Assembly (NCBI RefSeq): GCF_029643425.1
Contig: NZ_CP119106.1
Span: forward strand, 1,798,001-1,862,000
From: Isoptericola sp. AK164
GTDB taxonomy: Bacteria; Actinomycetota; Actinomycetes; Actinomycetales; Cellulomonadaceae
Reading direction: 5' to 3'
Length of the DNA stretch: 64,000 nucleotides
The notes under the pieces are model-generated. The model made no database searches. It worked only from the letters and a program-made list of their open reading frames with translations, and was not told where the DNA came from. Positions 25,936 through 33,192 of this stretch are shown one piece after another (position 1 is the first letter of the stretch; each line of letters begins with the position of its first letter). The position numbers and the translations under genes are program-made.

Positions 25936-27216
25936 GTGCCCGATGGATCCTTCCGCTCCGCCCTTCCCATCGACGTCCAGGTCGACTGGCGCCGAGTCCT
26001 GCGACTCGCCGGCCGCGCCGCGGCCGTCGCGGCCGCCATCCCGGTGACCGCCGGCGCCGCCGTCATGGCGATCGACAAGGTGCGCGGCCAACGCCACCCG
26101 CTGGACGCCCGCTTCCCCACCGCACCGCCGTCGACCACCGACGTCGAGGGGTCCGACGCCACGCTCTACACCTTCGGCGCCGACCTGTACGAGGACATGA
26201 TCGAGGCGATCGAGTCCGCCGAGGACACGGTCATGCTCGAGTCCTACATCTGGAAGGGCGACCGCACGGGCGAACGGTTCAAGCAGGCCATCGCCGACGC
26301 CTGCGCCCGCGGGGTCCAGGTCTACGTCGTCTACGACGGGTTCGCGAACCTCGTCGTGCCGCCGTCGTTCTTCGTCTTCCCGCCCCAGGTGCACGTCCTG
26401 CGCTTCCCCGCGTTCCGTGCCGGGCTGATGACGCTCAACATCCGCCACTCGGGTCGTGACCACCGCAAGATCCTCGTCGTCGACGACCGGGTCGCCTTCG
26501 TGGGCGGGTACAACATCGGCGACCTGTACGCCACGCAGTGGCGCGACACGCACCTGCGCATCGAGGGCCCCGCCGTGTGGGAGCTGCGCAACGCCTTCGT
26601 CGACTTCTGGAACCGGTGGCGCGGTCCGCGCCACCCGGTCCTGCAGGACAAGGGCGCCGAGCACTGGCAGCCGGCCCTGCGCGCCGCGCGCAATGCCCCC
26701 AGCGACCTCGTGTTCCCCATCCGGGGCATCTACCTCGACGCGATCGACCGCGCCACCAGCCACATCTACATCACGCAGGCCTACTTCATCCCCGACCGGG
26801 ACATCCTGCAGGCCCTGCTGGCGGCGGCTGCTCGCGGCGTCGACGTGCGTGTCCTGGTGCCCGAGCGGTCCAACCACGCGCTCGCGGACTGGCTCGCCCG
26901 GGGCCGGTACACGAAGCTGCTCCGCGGCGGGGTGCGGATCATGCTGTACCAGGGCGCGATGGTGCACGCCAAGACGGCCACGATCGACGGCCGGTGGGCG
27001 ACGGTCGGCACGGCGAACATCGACCGGCTCAGCCTCACCGGCAACTACGAGATCAACCTCGACATCGTCGACCGGGGGCTCGCCGCCCGGCTCGAGGACG
27101 TGTTCCGCATGGACGAGTCGAACTCGCGGGAGCTGACCTACGAGGAGTGGCTGGGCCGCTCGTTCGTCAACAAGGTCGCCGAGCGCGTGCTGGAACCGCT
27201 CGAGCCCCTGCTCTGA
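25936..27216 (+). CDS. Phospholipase D-family protein, cardiolipin synthase-like
   Basis: 426 residues from GTG at 25936, four bases after the recombinase stop. One N-terminal hydrophobic segment (VLRLAGRAAAVAAAIPVTAGAAVMA) anchors it in the membrane. Two HKD motifs are present: HRKILVVDDRVAFVGGYNIGD and HAKTATIDGRWATVGTANID, each with the expected Asp. The protein resembles bacterial cardiolipin synthases, which join two phosphatidylglycerols, and the PLD-type transferases. The close spacing to the recombinase suggests cotranscription, which is an odd functional pair. Confidence 0.9.
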   Translation: MPDGSFRSALPIDVQVDWRRVLRLAGRAAAVAAAIPVTAGAAVMAIDKVRGQRHPLDARFPTAPPSTTDVEGSDATLYTFGADLYEDMIEAIESAEDTVMLESYIWKGDRTGERFKQAIADACARGVQVYVVYDGFANLVVPPSFFVFPPQVHVLRFPAFRAGLMTLNIRHSGRDHRKILVVDDRVAFVGGYNIGDLYATQWRDTHLRIEGPAVWELRNAFVDFWNRWRGPRHPVLQDKGAEHWQPALRAARNAPSDLVFPIRGIYLDAIDRATSHIYITQAYFIPDRDILQALLAAAARGVDVRVLVPERSNHALADWLARGRYTKLLRGGVRIMLYQGAMVHAKTATIDGRWATVGTANIDRLSLTGNYEINLDIVDRGLAARLEDVFRMDESNSRELTYEEWLGRSFVNKVAERVLEPLEPLL

Positions 27217-27234
27217 CAGGTCCGTCCACGGCGT

Positions 27235-27271
27235 ACCGCCGGGGCGGGCCGCCACGCGGGACCGCGGCGGT
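27235..27271. terminator. Possible bidirectional hairpin
   Basis: ACCGCC (27235-27240) can pair with GGCGGT (27266-27271) across GC-rich sequence between the convergent phospholipase and MerR genes. The stem is short and alternatives exist, so the call is weak. Confidence 0.3.
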
Positions 27272-27286
27272 CGACGGGCGGAACGG

Positions 27287-27874
27287 TCAGCCGGCGGTGC
27301 GCGCGCGACGCCGCGCGGCGAGCTCGTCGCCGGCCTGCACGGCCTCCGGGTCGTCCTGCTCGAGGGACTCGGTCGGCATCTGGGACAGGGTGCCCTCGAT
27401 CTCGCGCCACACCCGTCCGACGGCGATGCCGAAGACGCCCTGCCCTCCCTGGACGAGGTCGACGACCTCGTCGGGAGAGGTGCACTCGTACACCGAGGCG
27501 CCGTCGCTCATCAGGGTGATCTGCGCCAGGTCCTCGACGCCGCGTTCGCGCAGGTGGGTCACCGCGGTGCGGATCTGCTGCAGCGAGACGCCGGTGTCGA
27601 GCAGCCGCTTGACGATCTTGAGCACGAGCACGTCGCGGAAGCTGTACAGCCGGTGGGTCCCCGACCCGGTGGCGGCACGGATGGACGGCTCGACCAGCCC
27701 GGTGCGGGCCCAGTAGTCGAGCTGGCGGTAGGTGATGCCCACGACGCGGCAGGCCGTGGTCCCGCGGTAGCCGGTCCCGGCGTCCTGCTCCGTGAGGTCC
27801 TCGCCGAACAGGAGGCCCTGGGCGCCTGCCGGGGTGGGGTCGACCGAGGCGCTGGCCTCGCCACTGCTGTCCAC
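27287..27874 (-). CDS. MerR-family regulator (second MerR of the garA-ftsR locus)
   Basis: 195 residues from GTG at 27874 with GGGAGG upstream. The MerR helix-turn-helix is GYRGTTACRVVGITYRQLDYWARTGLVEPSIR followed by HRLYSFRDVLVLKIVKRLLDTGVSLQQIRTAV. No cysteine metal site follows. The C-terminal part is acidic and Ala-rich. It is the counterpart of Rv1830 of Mycobacterium, which lies in the same order after the bifunctional nuclease gene. The true effector is unknown. A strong inverted repeat separates it from the nuclease gene, so it may have its own promoter. Confidence 0.9.
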   Translation of the reverse strand: MDSSGEASASVDPTPAGAQGLLFGEDLTEQDAGTGYRGTTACRVVGITYRQLDYWARTGLVEPSIRAATGSGTHRLYSFRDVLVLKIVKRLLDTGVSLQQIRTAVTHLRERGVEDLAQITLMSDGASVYECTSPDEVVDLVQGGQGVFGIAVGRVWREIEGTLSQMPTESLEQDDPEAVQAGDELAARRRARTAG

Positions 27875-27964
27875 TGTGCCTCCCGTGATGTCGCTTCCAC
27901 GCTATGGCGGCCCCGGGGGGCCGTCAACGACGTCGCCTCCGGCGCACGCGGCGTGTCGCGGGCT

Positions 27965-28003
27965 GATGCCGAGCCGTGACCTGCGGTGCGGCCGCTCGGC
28001 ATC
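27965..28003 (-). terminator. Inverted repeat between nuclease and MerR genes
   Basis: GATGCCGAGC (27965-27974) and GCTCGGCATC (27994-28003) are perfect 10-bp arms with a 19-base spacer. A second short GC hairpin (CGGCCCC/GGGGCCG, 27908-27923) lies nearer to the MerR start. Together they may end the upstream operon or attenuate it. Confidence 0.5.
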
Positions 28004-28056
28004 GGCCGAGGGTGTGCTTCGAGGATACGCGCGTCCCGTCGTCGCCGGCCGCAGGG

Positions 28057-28596
28057 TCAGGGTGGCGTGTCGGGGCTCTCCTCCCCCTCCGGCGCCGTGA
28101 AGTCCTCGGGGTTGACGTGGTCGAGGAAGTCGCGGAACTTCTCGACCTCGCGCTGCTGGGCAAGGTCGACGACCTCCACGCCGGCGGCGGCCACGACCTC
28201 GGCCGAGCACAGCACCGGGCTGCCGGTGCGCACCGCCAGGGCGATCGCGTCCGACGCGCGCGAGTCGAGCCGGGTGCCGTTGGACAGCACGAGCTCGGCG
28301 AAGAAGATGCCACCGTCCAGGGCGACGATCTCGACCTGGTCGAGCTCGACACCGACGGCGGTGAGCAGGTCGCGCAGCAGGTCGTGGGTCATGGGTCGCG
28401 GGGTGGCCACGCCCGCCTGCGCCATGGCGATGGCCGAGGCCTCGCGGGCACCGATGACGATGGGGACGGCGAGCTCGGCGGAGGTGTCCAGGAGCAGCAC
28501 GACGATCTCCTGGTCGTTCTGCTGCTGGCGCACCCCGAGCACCTCGACCGGCACCATGGGCGCCTGCGCGCCCTCGTCTCTGTCCACCTTCTCCAC
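28057..28596 (-). CDS. Bifunctional nuclease-family protein
   Basis: 179 residues from GTG at 28596; ATG at 28557 (MVPVEVLGV) is a credible alternative, since neither has a clear Shine-Dalgarno. VPVEVLGVRQQQNDQEIVVLLLD, PIVIGAREASAIAMAQAGVATPRPMTHDLLRDLLTAVG and SNGTRLDSRASDAIALAVRTGSPVLCSAEVV are the conserved blocks of the BFN/DUF151 family. It corresponds to Rv1829, placed between ftsR and the second merR. Plant and Thermotoga members are linked to nuclease activity; the bacterial role is not settled. Confidence 0.88.
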   Translation of the reverse strand: MEKVDRDEGAQAPMVPVEVLGVRQQQNDQEIVVLLLDTSAELAVPIVIGAREASAIAMAQAGVATPRPMTHDLLRDLLTAVGVELDQVEIVALDGGIFFAELVLSNGTRLDSRASDAIALAVRTGSPVLCSAEVVAAAGVEVVDLAQQREVEKFRDFLDHVNPEDFTAPEGEESPDTPP

Positions 28597-28648
28597 GGTA
28601 CGACGACGCGGCGCCCTCCGCCGTGCCGGACGGCGCGTCAGGAGGTGG

Positions 28649-29392
28649 TCAGTCCGTGCCCTGGGTGCCCTGGCGGACCCAGGTGGTGTGCAGGCGGGCC
28701 AGCAGCTCGCCGAGCTCGGCGGCCAGGTCGGCGGCGGCCTCGGCACCGTTGCCGCGCTGCTGGCTGCGGTACGGGGCCACGGCCTGGTCGACGAGCGCGA
28801 CGTGGCGGTCGGCCGAGGAGCGCAGCGGGCGCAGGTGGCGCGGCTCGATGCCGTGCTCGGTCAGGCGCTGCACGATGCGGACCACCTCGGCGGCCGAGCC
28901 GTCCAGGGCCCCGTCCGGGGTGGTGTGCAGCACGCCGGCGGTGACCAGGGACCGCACCAGCTCGGCGCTGGTGCCGGTCGTCTCGGCGACCGACTCCACG
29001 GTCCAGCGCCGCCGCGACTCCCCCGGCGCCCCGGCGGGGACGGCCAGGCGCGGCGAGGGTGCGGGCGCGGGCTCGCCGGCGTCCATGGCGGCGAGACGTT
29101 CCTTGATGACCTTCAGCGGCAGGTAGGAGTCGCGCTGCTCGGCCAGGACGAACCGCAGCCGCTCGACGTCGGCGGGGCTGTACTGCCGGTACCCGGCCGG
29201 GGTGCGCACCGGCGTGATGAGCCCCTGGTCCTCCAGGAAGCGCAGCTTGGAGTGCGACACGTGCGGGAAGTCTCCGCGCAGGTGGTTCAGCACGTCGGAG
29301 ATGCGCATGCCGGCGTGCCGCGAGATGCCCCGCGGCCACGGCTCGGGCGCGTCGGGCTCCGGAGCCGAGGCAGCCCCGGAACCGGCTGTCAC
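28649..29392 (-). CDS. ftsR: MerR-family regulator FtsR
   Basis: 247 residues from GTG at 29392, overlapping the FHA gene stop as GTGA. The MerR domain is MRISDVLNHLRGDFPHVSHSKLRFLEDQGLITPVRTPAGYRQYSPADVERLRFVLAEQRDSYLPLKVIKERL, and a second, winged-helix-like part follows (about 125-245). It matches FtsR of Corynebacterium and Rv1828, which activates ftsZ and affects cell division. Position after the FHA gene and before the nuclease gene is conserved across actinobacteria. Confidence 0.92.
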   Translation of the reverse strand: MTAGSGAASAPEPDAPEPWPRGISRHAGMRISDVLNHLRGDFPHVSHSKLRFLEDQGLITPVRTPAGYRQYSPADVERLRFVLAEQRDSYLPLKVIKERLAAMDAGEPAPAPSPRLAVPAGAPGESRRRWTVESVAETTGTSAELVRSLVTAGVLHTTPDGALDGSAAEVVRIVQRLTEHGIEPRHLRPLRSSADRHVALVDQAVAPYRSQQRGNGAEAAADLAAELGELLARLHTTWVRQGTQGTD

Positions 29393-29865
29393 GACCCCGG
29401 CGCCTGGATGTCCCGGGGCGCCTGCGGGCTGGCGTGGAAGGACATGCGGAACTTGCCGATCTGGACCTCGTCACCGGTGGTGAGCACGGCCGCGTCGATC
29501 CGGTCCCGGTTGAGGTAGGTGCCGTTCAGCGAGCCGATGTCGCGCACGACGAAGCGGTCGCCCTCACGGACGAACTCGGCGTGCTTGCGGGAGACGGTGA
29601 CGTCGTCGAGGAAGATGTCGGCGTGCTCGCTGCGGCCCGCCACGGTGCGGTCGGTGTCGAGCAGGAAGCGTTCGCCCACGGCGCCGGACCCGTACTGCAC
29701 GACCAGCAGCGCGGAGTGCCGGGGCAGCGCGGACACGGCGGCCGACTCCTCGGCGGTCAGCGGGACGCGCGGGGTCTGCTCCTCCGTCGAGCCACCGATC
29801 CGGCCGAGGTGCGCGGTGGTGTCCACGCCGGCCTCGTGCGGCGGCTTGGAGCGCGGGTCCGTCAT
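29389..29865 (-). CDS. garA: FHA-domain protein (GarA/OdhI homologue)
   Basis: 158 residues. The FHA domain (about 70-145) has FLLDTDRTVAGRSEHADIFLDDVTVSRKHAEFVREGDRFVVRDIGSLNGTYLNRDRI, with the phosphothreonine-binding R, S and N residues. The N-terminus has VDTTAHLG at residues 14-21, in the position where GarA and OdhI carry ETTSVF with the kinase-targeted threonines. GarA/OdhI bind 2-oxoglutarate dehydrogenase E1 and are released by PknG or PknB phosphorylation. The retained TT supports the same switch here, although flanking residues differ. AGGAGGACGA precedes the start. Confidence 0.85.
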   Translation of the reverse strand: MTDPRSKPPHEAGVDTTAHLGRIGGSTEEQTPRVPLTAEESAAVSALPRHSALLVVQYGSGAVGERFLLDTDRTVAGRSEHADIFLDDVTVSRKHAEFVREGDRFVVRDIGSLNGTYLNRDRIDAAVLTTGDEVQIGKFRMSFHASPQAPRDIQAPGS

Positions 29866-29970
29866 TCGTCCTCCTGCTGGATCACACGGTCGACGTGCAC
29901 CGTCGTCCGCTCAACCTATCTTCTCACCACCCACGGACGGAAGCGGCCCTGCGGCCCGACGGGGGTGGTT

Positions 29971-31134
29971 CTACTCCTCGGGGCGCTGCGGCGTCGCGTA
30001 CTGCGGTTCGCTCGGTACCCGCACGGCGGAGATCTCGACCTCGTCGCGCTCCACGGTGGTGGCCTCCGCCCCGTCGTTGCGCACGGCGGCCAGCGCACCG
30101 CCGGGGATCTCCAGCGCCGGAGTCAACGTCGCCGGGTCGCCGATGACCTGCCACCGGTAGGGCGGCTCGATCAGCCGGCCGTCGACGATGACGCCGCCCT
30201 CGCCGTCCATGAACCACGTGGACGTCACCAGCCGCACGTCGTTGACGGCCACGACCTCCGCGCCGGCGTTGCGCAGCTCCTCGAGCATGTTGAACAGCTT
30301 CGACGCCGCCAGCACGCGCTGCGGGTCGCTGATGCGGATCTCCAGGCCCGGCCCGACGGCGGGCAGCCGGCCCGACAGGATGCCCTCCGACGTCGCGCGG
30401 TTCTCGGCCAGCTCCAGGGCGGCCTGGGCCTGCCCGGTGCCCGAGGCCAGCTCGTCGCGCGTCCGGGTGAGGTCGGCCACCTCGTCGCCGAGCTGCTCGG
30501 CGCGCTGCGTCACCTCGTCCAGCAGACGCACCAGGTCGTCCTGGCGGGCCGAGGACAACGGGTCCTGGGAGGACTGCTGGACCTGGACCACGAGCGCGAA
30601 GCCCAGGGCCGCGCACAGCACCGCCGCCAGCAGCTGGGACCGGTTGCCGCGCGGGTGCATGGCCTCGCCGAGCGCACGCCACCCGGTGGCCGGGGTCGCT
30701 GCCTGCTCGGCGTCGGCGGGCTCGTCCGCGTCCGCGGACTCGTGGGCGTCCTGCTCAGCAGGCGCTCCCCGCTCGTCCTCCGGCCGCTCGTCCTCGGGCT
30801 GCTCGTCCTCGGGAGCGCTCGCGGCGGCGTCCTCCGGCCGCTCGTCCTCGGGCTGCTCGTCCTCGGGAGCGCTCGCGGCGGCGTCCTCCGGCGAGGCGTG
30901 CTCGGGCGGGGTGTCCTCGAGCTCGGAGATCCCGGTGTCGGCCCCGTCGGTGTCCCCCGCAGGCGCCTCGGGGGCGTCCGCGGCCTGCGCCGGTGCGCGG
31001 TCCTCCAGGCGCTCCACGGGGACCGACCGGTCCAGCGGGTCCACGGCCGGCTGCGGCCCGTCCGCGACCTCGGGCGCCTCCGGGGTGTCCTCGCGCGGCT
31101 CCACCGGCTCCTCGCGCTCGTCCTTGTCGTTCAT
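29971..31134 (-). CDS. DUF881 membrane protein with repeated acidic N-terminus
   Basis: 387 residues from ATG at 31134. The first 165 residues are acidic and Pro/Ala/Glu-rich, including two exact copies of an 18-residue unit. One transmembrane helix follows (SQLLAAVLCAALGFALVVQVQ), then a coiled coil (LLDEVTQRAEQLGDEVADLTRTRDELA) and the DUF881 domain (LPAVGPGLEIRISDPQ, LFNMLEELRNAGAEVVAVNDVRLV, PPYRWQVIGDPATLTPALEIPGG). It is the counterpart of Rv1825 in the pgsA2-DUF881-DUF1290-DUF881 operon. A role in envelope or divisome assembly is suggested by context. It begins two bases after the sbp stop. Confidence 0.88.
   Translation of the reverse strand: MNDKDEREEPVEPREDTPEAPEVADGPQPAVDPLDRSVPVERLEDRAPAQAADAPEAPAGDTDGADTGISELEDTPPEHASPEDAAASAPEDEQPEDERPEDAAASAPEDEQPEDERPEDERGAPAEQDAHESADADEPADAEQAATPATGWRALGEAMHPRGNRSQLLAAVLCAALGFALVVQVQQSSQDPLSSARQDDLVRLLDEVTQRAEQLGDEVADLTRTRDELASGTGQAQAALELAENRATSEGILSGRLPAVGPGLEIRISDPQRVLAASKLFNMLEELRNAGAEVVAVNDVRLVTSTWFMDGEGGVIVDGRLIEPPYRWQVIGDPATLTPALEIPGGALAAVRNDGAEATTVERDEVEISAVRVPSEPQYATPQRPEE
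30775..30892. repeat. Tandem 54-bp repeat inside the DUF881 gene
   Basis: Two perfect copies (30781-30834 and 30835-30888) with a few flanking matching bases give about 2.2 units. Each encodes an 18-residue acidic block containing SAPEDEQPEDERPEDAA. The identity at DNA level indicates recent duplication and likely length variation between strains. Confidence 0.85.
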
Positions 31135-31136
31135 CC

Positions 31137-31469
31137 TCACGCCTTGAACAGGTGCCGTCGGATCGCGGCCGCGTTCGAGAAGATCCGGATACCCAGCACG
31201 ACCACCACCGCGGTCGACAGCTGCGACCCAACCCCGAGCTGGTCGCCCAGGAACACGATGAACGCCGCCACCAGCACGTTGGACAGGAACGAGACCACGA
31301 AGACCTTGTCGTCGAACATCCCGTCCAGCTTGGCGCGCAGACCACCGAACAACGCGTCCAGCGCCGCCACCACCGCGATGGGCAGGTACGGCTGCAGAGC
31401 CACCGGCACGGTCGGCTCCAGCAGCAGACCGGCCACCACGCCGATCACGAGCCCGACGACGGCGATCAT
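31137..31469 (-). CDS. sbp: Small basic protein Sbp (DUF1290)
   Basis: 110 residues with three hydrophobic helices: IAVVGLVIGVVAGLLL, YLPIAVVAALDALFGGLRA and FVVSFLSNVLVAAFIVFLGDQLGVG. ALDALFGGLRAKLDGMFDDKVFVVSFLSN is the conserved core of the DUF1290/Sbp family, which in Bacillus lies in the division gene region. It is placed between two DUF881 genes, as Rv1824 is. Its start overlaps the stop of the upstream DUF881 gene (ATGA). Confidence 0.93.
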   Translation of the reverse strand: MIAVVGLVIGVVAGLLLEPTVPVALQPYLPIAVVAALDALFGGLRAKLDGMFDDKVFVVSFLSNVLVAAFIVFLGDQLGVGSQLSTAVVVVLGIRIFSNAAAIRRHLFKA

Positions 31470-32320
31470 GAGTTCCCCTCCTGGTCTGCGTCCGGACCCA
31501 CCGGCTCCGCGTACCGCAACAACTGGCTGCCCACGCCGGGCAGGTCCAACGAGTCCGCCGTCGAGACCGACGACGCGATGCCGTACTGGGACGACAGCAG
31601 CTGGGTGTAGGCCGGCGCGTCGGTCCGAGCGTACGCGGTCTGCATCGCCTCGGGGTCACCGATCGCCCGCACCTCGTAGCTCGGTCCCGGCAGCGGCACC
31701 AGGTCGACCATGATCGCCTGACCGGCGTGCCGGATCGCCGACACCGACGTCAGGCGCTCGCCGCCGACGCTGATGGCCTCGGCGCCCGAGGCCCACAGCG
31801 CGTTCACCACCCGCTGCAGGTCCACGGCCTGCACCGGCGCCGACGACGCCGTGCCGTCCGGCGTCGTGCCCGCGGCGCCGTCGCTGAGCGTCACCACCAG
31901 CCCGGGCCCGGAGACGGGCACCGACCCGGTCGTCACCCCGTCCAGCCGCACCCGGTCCAGCAGCTCGGCGTCCTGCGCCGCCAGCGCCTCCTCGTTCAGC
32001 GTCGCGATCTCCGCCGACAACGAGGCCGACCGCTCCCGCAGGTCGTCGGCGATCGCCTGGCGCTCGGTGATCTCCTCCTCGAGCACCTCGCGGGCGGAGA
32101 CACCCTCCACCGGCGCTCGCAGCTGCTGCGCGGCGGCGACCGTCATCAGCCCCAGCAGCACCGCCACCAGACCGAGCAGGAGCCAGGTCGCACGGCTCGG
32201 GCGCTCGCCGGCCGCCCGGCGCTCGGCCGCCTGCGCGTACCCGGGGTCCAGCGGGCGCTCCATCACCTCGACCAGCAGCGTCATCGACTCGTCAGGGCGC
32301 CGCTGCGTCGGAACACTCAT
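31466..32320 (-). CDS. DUF881 membrane protein
   Basis: 284 residues from ATG at 32320, overlapping the stop of the phosphatidyltransferase (ATGA). A short cytoplasmic N-terminus and one membrane helix (WLLLGLVAVLLGLMTVAAAQ) precede a coiled coil (EEEITERQAIADDLRERSASLSAEIATLNEE) and the DUF881 domain (VPVSGPGLVVTLSDG, LQRVVNALWASGAEAISVGGERL, PLPGPSYEVRAIGDPEAMQTAY). It is the counterpart of Rv1823. Two DUF881 proteins around Sbp probably form one membrane complex. Confidence 0.9.
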   Translation of the reverse strand: MSVPTQRRPDESMTLLVEVMERPLDPGYAQAAERRAAGERPSRATWLLLGLVAVLLGLMTVAAAQQLRAPVEGVSAREVLEEEITERQAIADDLRERSASLSAEIATLNEEALAAQDAELLDRVRLDGVTTGSVPVSGPGLVVTLSDGAAGTTPDGTASSAPVQAVDLQRVVNALWASGAEAISVGGERLTSVSAIRHAGQAIMVDLVPLPGPSYEVRAIGDPEAMQTAYARTDAPAYTQLLSSQYGIASSVSTADSLDLPGVGSQLLRYAEPVGPDADQEGNS

Positions 32321-32958
32321 GCCGCACCCTCCGTCTGCGCGTCGTCTCGGTCGTCGTCCACCAGCCGGCGCACATGACGCACGTACTGCAGACCTGCCCA
32401 CCAGTACAGGCCGATGCCCCACCAGGCGAAGGCCCAGCCGACCACGTGCGCCACCGCACCGACGCCACCGGGCATCGAGGCCAGCAGCAGCAGCGGGAAC
32501 GCGTACAGCAGGGCGAACGTGCCGGCCTTGCCGACGAAGGTCACCGGCACCGGACCGTACCCCCGGCGTGCCAGCGGCCGCACCAGGAAGGCCAGCATGA
32601 CGTCGCGCGACACGATGACGGCCAGCACCCACCACGGGATGACCTCGCGCCACGCCAGGCCGATCAGGGTCACCAGGATGAACAGCCGGTCGGCGGCCGG
32701 GTCGAGCATCTGACCCAGCTTCGTCACCTGGTTCAGACGACGCGCCAGTACGCCGTCGAGCCAGTCCGTCGCCCCGGACACGGCCAGCACCACCAGCGCC
32801 CACACGTCCTCGCCCGTGACGATGAGGACCGCGAACACCGGGACCAGCGCCAGCCGGAGCATGCTGACGACGTTCGGCACCGTCCACACCGCCGAGTCGG
32901 CCTGCCGACCTGCCTGCACGTTCACCGCCTGCGTCCACCGGGCTGCTACCCCGCACAT
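32317..32958 (-). CDS. CDP-alcohol phosphatidyltransferase (PgsA-like)
   Basis: 213 residues from ATG at 32958; GTG at 32925 or an earlier GTG are alternatives because no Shine-Dalgarno decides. The CDP-alcohol transferase motif is complete: DWLDGVLARRLNQVTKLGQMLDPAADR (DxxDGxxAR-x8-GxxxDxxxD). Five to six membrane helices are visible. It transfers a phosphatidyl group to an alcohol such as glycerol-3-phosphate or inositol phosphate. It is the first gene of the DUF881/Sbp operon, as pgsA2 (Rv1822) is in Mycobacterium. Confidence 0.88.
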   Translation of the reverse strand: MCGVAARWTQAVNVQAGRQADSAVWTVPNVVSMLRLALVPVFAVLIVTGEDVWALVVLAVSGATDWLDGVLARRLNQVTKLGQMLDPAADRLFILVTLIGLAWREVIPWWVLAVIVSRDVMLAFLVRPLARRGYGPVPVTFVGKAGTFALLYAFPLLLLASMPGGVGAVAHVVGWAFAWWGIGLYWWAGLQYVRHVRRLVDDDRDDAQTEGAA

Positions 32959-33192
32959 CCTACGCACCGGCGGCCACCGCACGACGTAGTGGGCAAACTC
33001 ACCGGACCGGGCACTGCCCACGGCGAGCCCCTCCCCGTAGCATGGAGGGACATCCTTCGGAGTTCGTCGTCTTCCCGCGTGTTCAAGGGTCCCGTCATCA
33101 GCGGCGGGGCAGGTGTGTGTCCGGGACCGAGCGACCGCCTCGCCGTCACGGCGACGCAGGACTCCCCCGCACCCGACGAACGGTCATCGCTC

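Noticed and set aside
33029-33049. CCCTCC/GGAGGG hairpin in the DEAD-box helicase leader
   Set aside because: A six-base stem is expected by chance at this GC content; a cold-shock-type leader cannot be claimed from it.
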